A stretch of 64,000 bases of DNA from Puffinus mauretanicus (GCA_023333565.1 JAJKFH010002736.1:87259-151258); one strand, 5' to 3'. Numbered from the stretch's first letter, positions 13,101 through 26,214 are shown. Notes: generated by a model not told the origin, from the sequence alone. A program made the numbers and translations.

Positions 13101-16100
13101 TTTATAAGAGCTATTTCAGCTCAGAGAGTTCCCAAGAATTACAGATTAAAAAGAACTACGCCTATGCCACCTTCCTGTCACTCTCTTGGGAATGGATCAA
13201 CATCCTTCACCCTTCATTCTGGTGGTGGAAGTCATCTACTCTGGGCAGAAACACCTATGAAGACAAGAAGAAAACAATTCTTCCGCTTACATCATGAGTC
13301 CAAGGCACACGGTCTGGCTTCTGTCCTTGAAGGGGAGCTTTGAATTGTTTTTTTTAAAAACAATTTTTTTTCTTATTTCTAATGTTTTATTTTATTATAT
13401 TTACATGGTTGGAATAAAGTTGAAAGGGACTCATTGTACAGAATATATTAATGAAGGCAAAAATCCCACACCTTACTGGGATATTTACTTTATTTTCCCA
13501 GTATTTTGTATAACTGTAAAAATTAACATAAATTCACTGAAATAATTAAGGTAGTCTTGGTTTGTGAGCTTTATCAAATAAGCATTCCAATTAATTAACA
13601 CTTTGGAGACTTTGCTAATTAACATGTACTTCCAGAGAATTAAAATTAATTCATTGACTCTTTGTTTACCCTTGCTGCGCTCTTTAAGTTTTGCTTTCTG
13701 AGCCCCTTTTTAATATATACCCCTCTTTTCCAAAACACATTACCCTGTAGCAAAAAATAAACAAAGAATTCACAATGTACTGAATAGACACCTGTACTGT
13801 TCACGGCTTTTGTAAGAATATTAGTCAAGGAAAATAGACATAAAAACCTTCATAGTTGTCCTGAGGTTGACAATGTATTAATATAAAAAATAGTGCAAGC
13901 AGTTTTTTAAAGCTTTTTAATGCTGATTTTTTAACTCAGTTTAAATTTCTCAGATAAGTTATCTAAAATATGTCTGAAGCACACACAACAAAGACTATAA
14001 AAATTAAATTGATTCAGTAAAAATTAAAAATTATATCCCTTTTCTTTGTATTATACACTTGGTTTTCAGAAACAAACTGACAAATTTATTGGAGAACTAC
14101 TTACAAATACATATAGTAGGTGACTTACATAAGTTAGAAATAGAAATATCCATGACAGAAACCTGACCGAACGAGTTCCACTTGCTCTATCAGTGAACAC
14201 AAGCATTGCACACAAGCAAAATGCAGTCAAAACTGTCTAGCACAAATCCAAATGTAATCATCGAATGTCACATTGAAACTCACCAAATAAGACCTGCATC
14301 CACCCCATCTCTTCCAAGAAAATACAGACTTATACGATCTAAACTATTTAATACATGCTTGAAGTGACAAGCTTCTGGAAACAAAAGCACTGACTGTTTA
14401 TGGATAGAGCTAATAGCTTTGTACAAATTATATTCAGCCCAAACCTCCACTGATCTCAGTGCAAATTATCCATGTCTGCAAGATCACGTATGATCTGAAC
14501 AAAATCTGCCTGCCAGTGTACTAGTGAGATCCATCCACTGAAATATTCATCCATCGATTTTAGAATTATTTTCCATTACATTTTTGTTGCTTATGGTATA
14601 GAACAAGGTTTCACAGAATAACTTGTCCAAATCATCACAGAATTTCCAATGGGAAGACAAAGGTCACATTTGTCCTCTTGTTACAGATCATATACTACCT
14701 ATTAAAAGTACCCAGTCATCTGTCAGATCTATGGTGACCTATGTCTTTATGGAATATGTTGCGATAATAGCACATTGCAATAATGTGTTTTCCTCCATGG
14801 AAAAGATATGCTGCTGTTCCTGGTAAGAAATAATTGGTGCATAGCATATAAAGTCAACATTTGAACCTAATGGAGTGTAAAGAAGATGGTATTTCTCGTA
14901 AAGGAAGTATAGTACCCTTTTAAACAGCTTTCAGTCTTGCACGTAAACTAGGACTTAGACAAGCCTGAGAAAGTGGAAACCAGATGGCAATGGATTAAGT
15001 TGCCTGCATAATTCTAACAGCAGAATGCATTAAGTTTTTAAATGAGAGTGAAAGGAAGAATAACGCCCTCTAATCACCCCTTTAAAAAATACAAAGCTAA
15101 GTGGAACAAATAACTTTTTTTTGTTATTGCTGTATCCTACCATTTGTAGATATTCACTGTGTTTATTTATTACATGGTTTACATAGTGCAATTTTTTTAC
15201 AGAGTAGCTAACATTAAATAATGAACTCCTTATCTTAAAAATAAGGTAGTGTGAATCCCATTTATTGCATTAATTTATCAACCTTTTAGTTTTGTTTTAC
15301 ATTAGCATATGCATAACAACATGCAGATTGTAAATAAAGGAACTTTTTGTGCATAGAGTGACTTTTAAAAGAATTCAAGTGTTTGTTATACTAGTAAGTG
15401 CGTGAAGCTGATTTCCAACATTAAAAGCAAATAAGACTCAAAATTTACTAGATGAACATTTACTATTTTCACCTCTGTTAATATTTCATTCCTTTTCTTT
15501 TACTGTGATGAAGCAGTGCTGGAAAGAACAATAATATAAATTCCTATACTGGCCTGACTCTTGAGAGGATAGGAAAATGGAAAGTTTGATCATAACATCA
15601 TCTGTATTGCTTGGCTAAGATGGGGCATGAATCTTTCTGCCCAGACATATTAGTCAAACTAAGTACTAAGACTCATACAGTCTAAAACTAATACTAAGTA
15701 CTAAGACTAAGCTCTTGGTGCTTTCTTTGCAACACACACAGACATGGTTGAGGAAAGTGCACTTGTGGAGAGTAAAGCTTCTCCAGGAAGTATTTCTCCT
15801 GAGAATACTTAAAGAGAAAATAATGGCCACTAAAGTTTGAATCAGTTATGGCAATATTCTTGAGATGCCCATTTAAAGTACAGTATTCTCAACAGGCCTG
15901 AGTGAAATACCCGGAAGTTGTATACTATGTGTAATTTTAAAATCTAGTTCAACTTCTCTCATTTCCCTACTTCAATCCTTTATGAAATAAAAATAACTAA
16001 TATTAAAATAGTTAATGTTAGCTTGGTTTCACATTAATCTCTGTTATGAATTCTGTAATCAATGACTTATGTTTTGTATTGTTTATCACAAGTCCTGTTA

Positions 16101-18537
16101 CCTGTATGGGTAGTTTCTCTCATGGTTTACTGGGGAAATTCTAACATAAGAGAAACCAGGGATGGGGATTCTTGGAATAAGTTGGAATTTCTAGGCTCAT
16201 TTATAACATATTTTACAGTAAAAATTACTTTAATCAAGTGCACAGATTGTGTGCTAATATTTGCTGATTTAGCTACTTTGTCTAAATGTAGCAATTCTGC
16301 TAACATGGCTGATCAGTTTAACTAAAATTCTATGTATAGTACTTATTCAAATACATTTTGAATGAGCATGGTTATCATAGAAGTTATTCATTTATTGGAC
16401 ATGTATCACTATTTTTTGAAATTAGTAATCTAGAAATGAACATAAAGGAACAGGACAACTAAGAATTATATAGCAAAACCAGCCCCCTTTGGAAAGTTAC
16501 TTCTCTGAGAAAGTGTTTTAAGGAAAGTGTGTGTTATGCAAAATAGCAGTATTTCAACACCTAAAACTTACTGTAACCAAAAAAATTGTTACCTCAATTT
16601 GAACAATAATATTCAGATAAAAATTTAAATATGCATTCTTAGCATCAATGTTTTTCTGACTGATCAGTTGTTTACAGTTCAGGTTTGCCCTTGTTCATGG
16701 ACTCATTAGTATTTATTGGCCTGACTATGAAGCTCTTTTTTCAAAAGAAAGCCTTGTTTAATACTTTTTTTAAAGGAATTTCAACTCCAGTTTCAAATAT
16801 GCAGTCCTTCTGACCTCAACTTCAAAGGTGTAAACAAAACAATAAAAAAGTTCTATGGGGGAAAGGAGTGACTCCAAATCCCCTCTTGTTATATGCGAAG
16901 TCTGAAGAAGACCAGAATTAAGTCAGTTTCATACAACTGTGCACCAGATGGCGAGAATGGAGGTTACACCTGTCCAGGATATCTGCTGAAAATTATCAGC
17001 AACAGTGGCATAAGAAGATGCTGGGGACCCAGAGAAAGAGAACAAACAAAAATTACATGTTTTTGTTAGCTACTACGACTGCTGCTGAGCAATTCTGTCC
17101 TTGAATCTGCCTTGTGCATCCAAAAGAGAGACGAGGATTTCCAGTCATACCACTGCGCACCACAATGCATCTTGCACCTAAAGCTGTAACATTACACACA
17201 AGGCTCACAGTGAGATAATGAATTGTAGTAGGTAAAAATGGACACTAACACCTATACAATAGCTTTTAAAACTTCAGAACTTCACATTTGTAGAACTTGT
17301 TACAAAAGACGTGATCAGTACTTGAATTACCCTTAAGGAAAATTAGTATTTGTAATACAACAATGTAAGTTACTCTATTATCAAATAAAATTTGAATTTT
17401 TGGACTAAATGTCAAGCTGTTGAAATTGATGTTTGCTACCTTAAAGGCTTATTTTAATAATGTTTTAAAGTGGTTCTAAGATCCTAGGTCATTCAATTTT
17501 CCCAGTTTGACGTAGATACGTAAAATGAATTTCTGTTTAAAATTATATATTTAAAGTTTACATTAAAAAAAATCAAGAATACCAAAATGAACATTTCTGA
17601 TCTATCACGTGAAATTGTTACTTGTCTTAACTGTACAAAGTTTGCCAAAGGTTTAAATTTTCCTTTTATTTTAGGACAGGGTTTTCCTGTATTTTTTTTT
17701 TAACACTTAAAACTCTCTTTGGGCAGAAAAGTCAGCTCCCTTCTGTAAATGTGTTTGGATAGCAATGATTCAGTAAGAAAAAGCCATTAGTCAACATCAA
17801 CTCAATATTCTGGTGGGTGGATAAAAACTTTTTTTTTTCACATTCTGGTATTCTAGCTGAGATGAAACCTAAGTTTGCAGTGGTAAGAGGAGCTTAAAAC
17901 ATCTATTCATACAGTTAGGAATGAATTACTGAAATGTTAAATAAATGAACATGCAAAGCTGGTAAGATTTTCAAGGAAACCATTGCAATTTTCTTTCTCA
18001 TTTTTGTCAGTTAGACTTGCATTTCAGTTATTTCAAAATATACTCTAATTTCCTCCTTTATTTTGTCAATTGAAATTCAATTACAGTTATTTTATAATAC
18101 ACTGTAAAATATAATATAACATGTATTTTCCAAGAATATTGACACTTAGTAAGGCTTGCTTTCACTAAAAATATATACTCAATCATGACTGAATGCAACA
18201 GAAAGATCAACAATATTGTCTGAAGATTAATAAATGCAAGGATTAGGGAAATTAATTGGCAAAGTTTTCTCTGTGTGAGAGAAGACATAGTATATTAGAT
18301 AGAGTTAGGAGAAATTAATATCTAGCTGCATTATATGAGTGTGGTTTAGTTTCCACAAAATAGTTACATTAATTTAATATAGTTTTAAGTTTTTCAAAGT
18401 TCTAATTACTTAATTAAATGCCATTTAGGAGATACCATTTGTTATTTGTCAGCACAGAGGGGCTTGAGGAAAGAGAAAGAATGCTAGAAAAGGAAAAACT
18501 CTTCAAAAGGTATTTTTTAATACCACCACAATAAGCC
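10101..18537. other. Unique AT-rich noncoding DNA
   Basis: No gene, RNA gene or recognised transposon. A (TA)n run lies at about 12250-12265. Overlapping opposite-strand frames at 11773-12085 resemble nothing known. A noncoding exon-like segment at 11169-11255 is treated under findings. Confidence 0.55.
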
Positions 18538-18564
18538 TTTCCAACCTACAGTGTAGGCTGGAAA
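18538..18564. repeat. Near-perfect 27-bp palindrome
   Basis: Arms of 13 bases around one central G (51st base of the 18501 block) pair at 12 of 13 positions: TTTCCAACCTACA against TGTAGGCTGGAAA. It could form a cruciform. No function is evident. Confidence 0.8.
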
Positions 18565-19392
18565 TCAGACTGCTGGCATTCAGCACTTTCAAATATCAGA
18601 TGTTAACCTATGTAAGTACCCAGTTTCCGGCTTTGGAAATAATGGTTAGGACTAGACAGATAAGAAGGAAGAGTCTAATTAGATATTTCTAGAACTAAAT
18701 GCATTCAAAATTTAGACATTTTTAGAAAACAGTGTCATAGAATAACTAGTGATTACTTTACCTCTACTATAAATGTTATACCTCCATAACTCTCAAGAAT
18801 CTGGAAACTGAGGTAACAAAAGTAGTTATTTGACATACTCTCAGATTCTTTTCCGAAAATTCAATAGAATTGAAGAGTTGGTGCTTCTGGGAAGCACACC
18901 AACAAAAAGAAATTTGTCTTGTGTTCTAAAATCTGCTGTATTGCAAAAAAAATTGAGTTTGCCTAGAAAACTGAACTCATTATTTTAAATTCTTATCAAA
19001 TATTAAATTTCACATTCAAAGAGCATCCTCTCTTGTAAATATATTCTGCTATCACAATACACTATGCAGAAAATATCAGTTATATTAAATGCATTGTAAC
19101 AAAGAGAACTTTGCAAATGCTGTACAACACAAAGCATGCTGTTTTTTCTTTATTCCACATGTCTTGAAGGGGTTTTATGACAAAATCCATGAGAAATGTT
19201 TTTTGATCCAATTAAACCATAGGTTGATCTACAAGGTCCTATGGTAATTTCATATTTTTCAAGTGTAAACATTATGTATAAAAAATCACTCATCATTCCA
19301 TTTTAAACTTAAACTAACATGGAATGTAAAGGCAAATACTTAAAAATCTACTTGGCGATTTAACTTATAGCAGCACAAAATCATCCTGCCTT

Positions 19393-19436
19393 ATCTATAT
19401 GCTGACAGTATTGCTGCAGATTGTCAGCATGTAGAT
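19393..19436. repeat. 15-bp stem / 14-nt loop inverted repeat
   Basis: The left arm 19393-19407 pairs with 19422-19436 along all 15 positions, with one G-T pair, around a 14-nt loop. The stem is shorter than a typical pre-miRNA, so no RNA gene is claimed. Confidence 0.75.
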
Positions 19437-19999
19437 TTAACTACGTTATCTTGCTCCATTTTAAGAACATGACGTTTTAATGATCAGTTACGTATGAAAT
19501 ATTTCTGATACGAAGAAAATAATAACTATAATGAAAAACAATTTGTGTGCTAAAATTACATGGAAGGATTGGGAAAAAATATCAAAGCAAACAGATGAAT
19601 ACATATTAATTGTCCATACAATTTATGTTTGAAAATCACATGATATGGACCCACGTGCTCTCTTTCATGGTTGTAGACAGCACTTTCCAGTAGACAATAA
19701 TAGTAAAGGACATGCTGTTCAAAAAGCTAGACATGGATCTCTTCTGAAACTACCCTTACTCTCTATTTATCACTGTGATAATGTCAAACTTTTGCTTGTC
19801 TTTTAAGACCTTAATTTGGAAAAGAGAGCAGGTGTTCAAGGATAGCAACAAAAGTGTGGCAAATTTTATTTTGTTTACAAGGTAATTGAGAGTACATACT
19901 ACATTCCTATATGATGTGTTAAAAAGTAGTTAGAGGAATGTAACTTTCTTAATCTTCTGCACAATACCAAGTGCACAATGAGAGTTTTATACATTTGCA

Positions 20000-20050
20000 T
20001 GTGTGGATATGTGTGTGTGTGTGCACGTGTAAGCATGTGTGTTTGTGTAC
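20000..20050. repeat. Imperfect (GT)n microsatellite
   Basis: Runs of GT interrupted by GGATA, CACG and AAGCA. Confidence 0.85.
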
Positions 20051-23000
20051 ACTGTACCAAACAACTTCCATTGTAGCATTTCAAAGGATTTGCTAATGTC
20101 ACAATTAACCTCACAACGACAGAAAAGTAATTCAGTTTTCCCCTTTACTTACTTTTAATCCCCTCTCTTGATTATTCATGGAGAAGCTGAAGCAGAATAA
20201 AGTTATGAATTTTGCCCACTCATTTACACGCGGGGTAACGGAGTTCTGGCCAAGCTCAGAAGAAAACAAATTTAGAGGAAGCATTAAGTCATAATCATAT
20301 GCCATCTTCCACAGAGAAAGACAATTCTTTTCCATTAAAAAGTTCAAAATATTGCTTACTTTATTTTATTATAACTCAGGCTGAAAAGTAGAAATCATGA
20401 CTTTGGTTGCCTTTGAATGTGTCCCAAGTTTAAGCAAGTGCAAGAGATTTGAAGTCATAGCAAAGCATAAAGAAAGTAATCAAAAAGAACAACAAATATA
20501 AGAGTGTATAGATGTGCACAATTTATAGTACTGAAGTCTTAATTGAATTCATGCCTGCTCTACTTTACGAACATAGCCATAAAAGCTCTCTTTCGTCTTT
20601 ATTTAATTTGTTTACATTAGATAAACTAATACCAAGAGAATCCCTGCTGTTGATAAGGTCTTAGTGTAGTTTAGAGATCCTGATTTATACTGTCACAGTA
20701 TCAGACTGAGTGCAAGTAGGTCTAAAAGATTCTGAACAGAAGCCCCTAATGAACCATATTTATCCAGTAGAAATGAGTTCAGTCATCAGCTCACCTAAAG
20801 CAAAGAATAATCTATACGTGCTTAGTTAGATCTTCAAGCTAGCTTAAGCTTACCAGTACTCATGGCTAGAAGTGAATGAGATTTGCCATCATCTGATGAG
20901 AGGACCTAACCTGCTCATTGGATTCACAAGAAAGATTCTTGTTACGCCTGCAGAGTCAGTGCCCTACCTTACTCTTACAATCAACCTAATTTCAAATGTT
21001 TTCCACGTGTGTATAGTTATAAGCAACCAGACAGGAATGGTGTATCTTTCCAAAGATTACTGTGCCAGTGCACAAGTGCCTTAGTCCCATACATAATGCA
21101 AATGTCACTAATGCACTTCTGAAAAAGCAAAGAATATTTTAACTCTCCTTAGCTTACTCTAAGTATCCCTTACACTGAGCTGTAATGTCTTAGACTATAT
21201 ATCCTGAGTTACTCAAGTAGTTTGCATGTTAATATTTCTGACTAAACACTTTTAATCCAATTTAGTCCATTATCCAAGCAGTTTGCATGGAATATTCTGC
21301 AAAATCATGTGTTTAAACCTAAAGTACTAAATGACAAGAATTCACCTAAGATGTTTATTTTTGTCCTGACTATAATGGTTTCGGTACCTGGAGTAGCTAA
21401 CAGCATCATTCCTCTTCCCTGCACATTTTGTTTTGTGTAAGTGACAAGTTAATTAATACCTTGAGAAAAAAAGCGCATATTCTTAAAAACAGAAAACAAA
21501 TGTATAATTTCTACTGTAACAGAATCGTGTTGTCTCTTAAAATTATATCATGAGTCTTAGCATAAGTATTTCAAACCTTCAAAAGAAAAAAACCCAGCAT
21601 ATCAATTAACGATTTTCTTCAAGAAGTGTAGAGAATCTGCTAAACATTTTTTATATTGCAGATATGGTATTCCAATGTTTTTGTCAATGGTATTCATGAC
21701 ATAACACTATATGAACCACATTGATTCCTTCAGATGGAGGAACTTACAATAAGAATTGCTTTTTGTCTTATAGCTTTACAGCATTGTTTTTCCATGTGCA
21801 TGTATGGGAGACTATTTATCCCCTTTCATGATCTTACTTCTTTTATGTATTTTGCAGCCCATGTGCAAAGCTATCCTATACAAGAAAAATAATGAAAAGA
21901 AAAAGAAAAGTGAAGACCACAAGAGGAAACTTTTATTGTTAACGTACATGTAGCTATGTTGTTTTAATACTCCTAAGTCAAACTTGCATTTAGTTTTTTC
22001 TGTGCACCTTTTATTCTAATTTACTATTTCTCACAAATAGGATATGCTCTATAAAAGTTACATTTGTTTTCATCTATTCTAAACTATTTCAGCTGGTGGA
22101 ATATATAAATACATAAATAAACATATACCTGCAGATTCATGCAAAGTTCTTCTTACAAATTTTGAATAATGTTGGAGGGATTAAAAATACTGGAAAACAA
22201 ATACAAAGAGCTGCACTTCTCATGTAGATTACTGTAATGCAAACACGATGCTGCACCTCTTCTAACTGCAGATGGACCAACCCAAAAATAGTCAGGCCAA
22301 ACCACTTAAATGGTATATATATCAGATATCATCAGTTTGATTTCTTTAGATCTTTTCATTTGTGCTGTCAGCAAACTAGTAAGGGCAGATGCAGTAGCTC
22401 TATATGAGCGGCTGAATATCCCTGATCACATTTTCACCTGGTCCTTGAAATTATATAGCTTTCACATAATTACCTGTCAGTGAACCGTGGCATTGATTTG
22501 TCTTCTTTTAAGTATTTTTTTATCTTACATCTTCCAAGCTCCCTTTTAAAATTGAATGAAATATTGCTGTGACATTGTTTTAAAGTGAAAAATGTTAATT
22601 TCAGTACAATACTCAGTTTTATTCAAATGTATGTAGGTTCTTCTTCCACATTCTTTTTGTGTTCTTTTTGAGGGAAACAAGAGCATTGAAAAAAACTCTC
22701 AGACCTTAATTTCTGTGATTAAAGAAAGAAACTTATCTTACAAACCACTTCAGAAAGGCACTGAGTATGGTGCAGCGTTGTTTAAAAAGTGACTTTATCC
22801 AGGAGCTGTTATGATGTCATCCATAGGTGTACTTCTTTGTCTATACAGTACTTTTCTGCATGCTCAGTGGGGCAATATTTCACCATAACAACCATAGTTT
22901 ATCATTTAACAGATTGTGTGATTAATGGAATGTATCATATTTTAATCATCCTTAAATTTTTCCTCTTCTGTCATGCTCAGAGGTATTCATTGTGTTTGCT

Positions 23001-25170
23001 CTGACCTTCTTCATAGTTCTCAATAGGTTTTTTTTCTGTTAAATAGGTTCAGTGTTAAACTTTTTAAATCTTTACCTAGATATATGTATATATATAGTAA
23101 AACATACTCAAAAATATGAAATCCAATGGAACCCATATGAGTGGTCCCTGATAAATGCTAGATGCAGAATTTCTTCCAGCAAGATACCCGCTTTTATTAA
23201 TACCTAAAATATCTCATAATCTCGAGATATTTGTTAGCTGGTGCGGTTTCCAATTTCAACTCACAATTCTGTCCATAAATTTTCACATATTGGTTGTTTA
23301 TTACACAGCATCTCTCAAGCATTTTAGTCTTCTTTTAATGTATAGAATCCTCACAGGGTAGAGCTGAATCACATTACATAAAATGCAACGTTGACATTCA
23401 CAGAGTGAATGCAGCCAAACCAGGAATCTAGCTCTATCCTATGCGCTTTCCAGCAGATCGTATTTCTAATTTGTTTCACTACTCCATATGTTTTGGCTAA
23501 CTTGTGCTTTTTATGTGGAAATAACATATAAACTAATACAAAAGAGGCAAACCTAGTGATTTGAATGAGACTCAATTAAGATTTTATTGACAACTGAGGC
23601 AAAGTATGAAATGAAATTTCTGAGGTGGTGAAAATTTAAACAAAGCAAAACAGGAAAGCAATGCTCTGAAATCCACAGGACTGCAGAGACACCCAATGAA
23701 TATTTATTTGGTCGTTAATAGGAAAACCCCTCTGACTCCAGTCACATTAAAGTTTCACACTGATCTCCTTTTATCTCTCTGTATAAACCAGCATCTTTCA
23801 CACTTCTTCATGTTTTCTAGTCAAGTTAAATGGGTTTTACATTGGGATGTTTATGTACAAAATACTACTTTACCAAAACCTATCTTCTTGCCCTTACTGG
23901 TTTGGGGTTTATTTGTTTTCAGTTATTTTTAAACAGTATTTGTGAAAGTTTTTTTCTACAAGGTATCCATAAAAATATTTTTACACTTCAGATATGACAG
24001 AATACTAATTATTATCAAGTGTGTCTTTTACTGAACAAATTCAAATATTTTATAAGTGAGATAAATCCAGCTCTATATTGGCTAGTAGCACCTGTATTTA
24101 CTAGTGCTGTAGTATATAACACTAATGATCTTCTCAGGACTGCTCCATGGTGTCACTGCAGCAGTTTTGATTCTCATTATCTGAAGCTGTATATTAGTCT
24201 ATGCTCATGGGAGTCAGTGAAGTCATGATAGTTTATATCAGATGAGAATTTCGCAGGATCACCATGCATCAGTCTCATGCAACTCTATATTAGTGAGTCT
24301 GTGTTGTCAGACATTAGTATACCCTACAATGTCTTTGGAAGGTTTGCAATTACTGTGTCACATGAAGAAAAACCAATGAAATTTTTAGAGGTTCATTTAA
24401 GACCCATCTGTATGCTGAATGGCTCCACAAGTCTGGCAAAGAGGCTGTTCAACACACATTTCTGAGCTTAATTTATTGGCAGATTTTAGGCTTAAGACCC
24501 TCCCAATGTATAATGGGCAAATGACAGTGACTGCAAAACTATTTCCAGTTGAGCGAATGGGGTTTGTTTGCCAAAGTTCAGATCTCTGTTAAGCAATGCA
24601 GCCCTTACAAAGCAAAATGTCCATGCCTGTATCATAATCCCTAGACAATTATTAGCAGTGATTCATATTTCTGACTACATAGAATTAGTTTGCAACTGTT
24701 AACAACTAATTCAGGAAAGAAAAAAAGCATTGTACTTCCTCAGTTTTGGAACAAATCTGGTGCCAAAAATGGCTTCCAATTGCCTGGAGACCATGGGCCA
24801 AGTCTTTGAATTAATACCAAGAGCACATACTCACTTCTCATTTAATGTAAATGATCCTGGTTTGATTTCACCACTAAACCTTCCTCAAGCTCTAATTGTT
24901 TCCTGCACTTCTAAGAGTTCTCTTCCTTTTTTTTCTTATCTTCTTTAATCCCTATTATCAATTTTCCGTGAACACCTTGATGTTTTTTTTCCCATCTATT
25001 CACTCATCATCAGACATTTCTTGGCAACTCAAGAAGAGTACAGGGATCTCATTAGGTCCTGCAGAGTAGAAATTAGAAAGGCAAAGGCCCAGCTAGAACT
25101 CAACCTAGCCACTGTCGTGAGAGACAACAAAAAATGTTTTTACAAATATATTAATAACAAAAAGAGAGCC

Positions 25171-25176
25171 AAGAAG
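25171..25176. repeat. Left target-site duplication AAGAAG of the ERV insert
   Basis: AAGAAG here and at 26174-26179 flank a TG…CA insertion. Removing the insertion plus one copy restores continuous CR1 sequence, which confirms a 6-bp duplication. Six bases is usual for class II (beta-like) ERVs. Confidence 0.85.
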
Positions 25177-25351
25177 TGTCGGAGTGACTCAGGGTCGGAG
25201 TGCAAACCCAGAGTAATGACAAATCCCAATATGGGCATGGTCATTCTCCTTTTAGTCAAACAAATATTCATCTCAACTATCTTCTTTTATCATATAACGT
25301 TACAATCTACAGAAATTATTTACACTACAACACAAAGATCAATTCTACATG

Positions 25352-25520
25352 CATACAAACTTAGCATTTCTAATACAAAGCTTAACTTAACACTTCTAAT
25401 ACAAATCTTAACTTACTAAACCTATTTTACAAAGCTTAACTTACTAAACCTATTTTCTTTTATACAAACTTAACACTTCTAATACAGAGATACAAACTTA
25501 ACACTTCTAATACAAAGACC
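25352..25520. repeat. Degenerate ~20-bp repeats inside the ERV insert
   Basis: Several copies of a unit close to TACAAACTTAACACTTCTAA alternate with a CTTACTAAACCTATTTT variant. They fill the interior of the insert where gag would continue, and are not part of the LTR. Confidence 0.7.
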
Positions 25521-25534
25521 TTTCCTGTTCTCCA

Positions 25535-25630
25535 TTACAGAGTTCGCTTTCCTTTAACACCTTGTACCTTCAAAATACATTGAAACATTTCAAGTTGAAG
25601 CTTCTGTGACTGAGATGCCGACTGTCCCAT
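25535..25630 (-). pseudogene. gag: ERV gag N-terminal (matrix) fragment
   Basis: On the minus strand, an ATG at 25630 opens 31 codons beginning MGQSASQSQ and containing LKVQGVKGKR, then a TAA stop. The glycine at position 2 in an MGQ…S context is a classic N-myristoylation signal. The spacing to an LKxxGxK motif fits betaretroviral matrix proteins, which target Gag to membranes. It lies about 140 bases downstream of the tRNA-Lys PBS, where gag should start. The rest of gag is absent or replaced by AT-rich repeats, so no functional protein is expected. Identification rests on position, motif and context. Confidence 0.65.
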
Positions 25631-25768
25631 AACTAATGTATAAAGTTCATATAACTTCCCTGTGGCTGCTCACCTGAATTGTCCTCCATTCAGCTCAACA
25701 GGGGTACACCACTGGATATTTCTATTTCCTTTCTTCAAGACCTTCTTTCTTCAAGCTTTCCTCTTTCA

Positions 25769-25786
25769 GCCCCACGTTGGGCGCCA
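25769..25786 (-). promoter_or_regulatory. Primer binding site, tRNA-Lys1,2 type
   Basis: On the minus strand TGGCGCCCAACGTGGGGC follows the LTR end after two bases. It is complementary to the 3' end of tRNA-Lys1,2, the primer of Mason-Pfizer-type betaretroviruses and of foamy viruses. Confidence 0.93.
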
Positions 25787-25788
25787 TT

Positions 25789-26173
25789 TGTGGTGTAAGA
25801 TAGCACAGACCCTCACATATATATGCGCAGCAATACTGGAGCCTCCATCATAACAGGGCAGTCCCACAGTCGCTCTCTCCATTGCCTCACCCTTCTGTCT
25901 CTCTCCATTGTTTCACCACACTGTCTCTCTCCGTTGCCTCTCTCAAATCTTCCTTCCGGCAACGATCACATGTCTGCTCACAATTCCCTTCACCTGTTTT
26001 GGCTCTTGAATCAGCTGGTACTCATTGGCTCTTGAATCAGCTGGTACTCATTAGGCCACACCTCAGGGTAACGGCAAGCAGCATTCCTAACTGAGAGCTT
26101 TTTCATTTTGATGTTTACAGTTTCCTTACAGAAGCGACAACTAAGCCAGGTGTTCAGGTCTTTTCTCTCCACA
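25789..26173 (-). repeat. LTR of the ERV insert
   Basis: Read on the minus strand this is TGTGGAGAGA…ACACCACA, 385 bp with TG/CA ends and a PBS two bases after it, making it the 5' LTR of a minus-strand element. Its U3 part holds a perfect 26-bp direct duplication (26001-26052 in plus coordinates). Its U5 side holds three imperfect GGAGAGAGACAG-type repeats. Confidence 0.85.
26001..26052. repeat. Two perfect 26-bp direct repeats in the LTR U3
   Basis: 26001-26026 and 26027-26052 are identical. Tandem duplications in U3 are commonly enhancer repeats in retroviral LTRs; that role is inferred here from position only. Confidence 0.85.
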
Positions 26174-26179
26174 AAGAAG
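26174..26179. repeat. Right target-site duplication AAGAAG of the ERV insert
   Basis: Identical to 25171-25176. CR1 coding sequence resumes immediately after it. Confidence 0.85.
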
Positions 26180-26214
26180 AATCTCCATCCTTTATTGGAT
26201 GCGGGGGGGGAATT

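Larger units (their letters stand above)
18565..25020. other. Unique AT-rich noncoding DNA
   Basis: No gene recognised. It contains a 15-bp stem hairpin (19393-19436) and an imperfect GT microsatellite (about 20000-20050). Short frames of 60-80 codons on both strands show no family signature. Confidence 0.55.
25177..26173 (-). mobile_element. Non-autonomous or truncated betaretrovirus-like ERV inserted in CR1
   Basis: This 997-bp insertion starts TGTCGGAGTG, ends CTCCACA and has a 6-bp target duplication. Read on the minus strand it has a 385-bp LTR (26173 to 25789), two bases, an 18-nt tRNA-Lys1,2-type primer binding site (25786 to 25769) and the start of a gag gene with a myristoylation motif. 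About 360 bp of AT-rich noncoding repeats follow. The left end does not match the LTR, so there is no second LTR copy, although the target duplication implies integrase joined both ends. It may be a recombinant or internally deleted provirus. It is younger than the CR1 that it interrupts. Confidence 0.8.
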
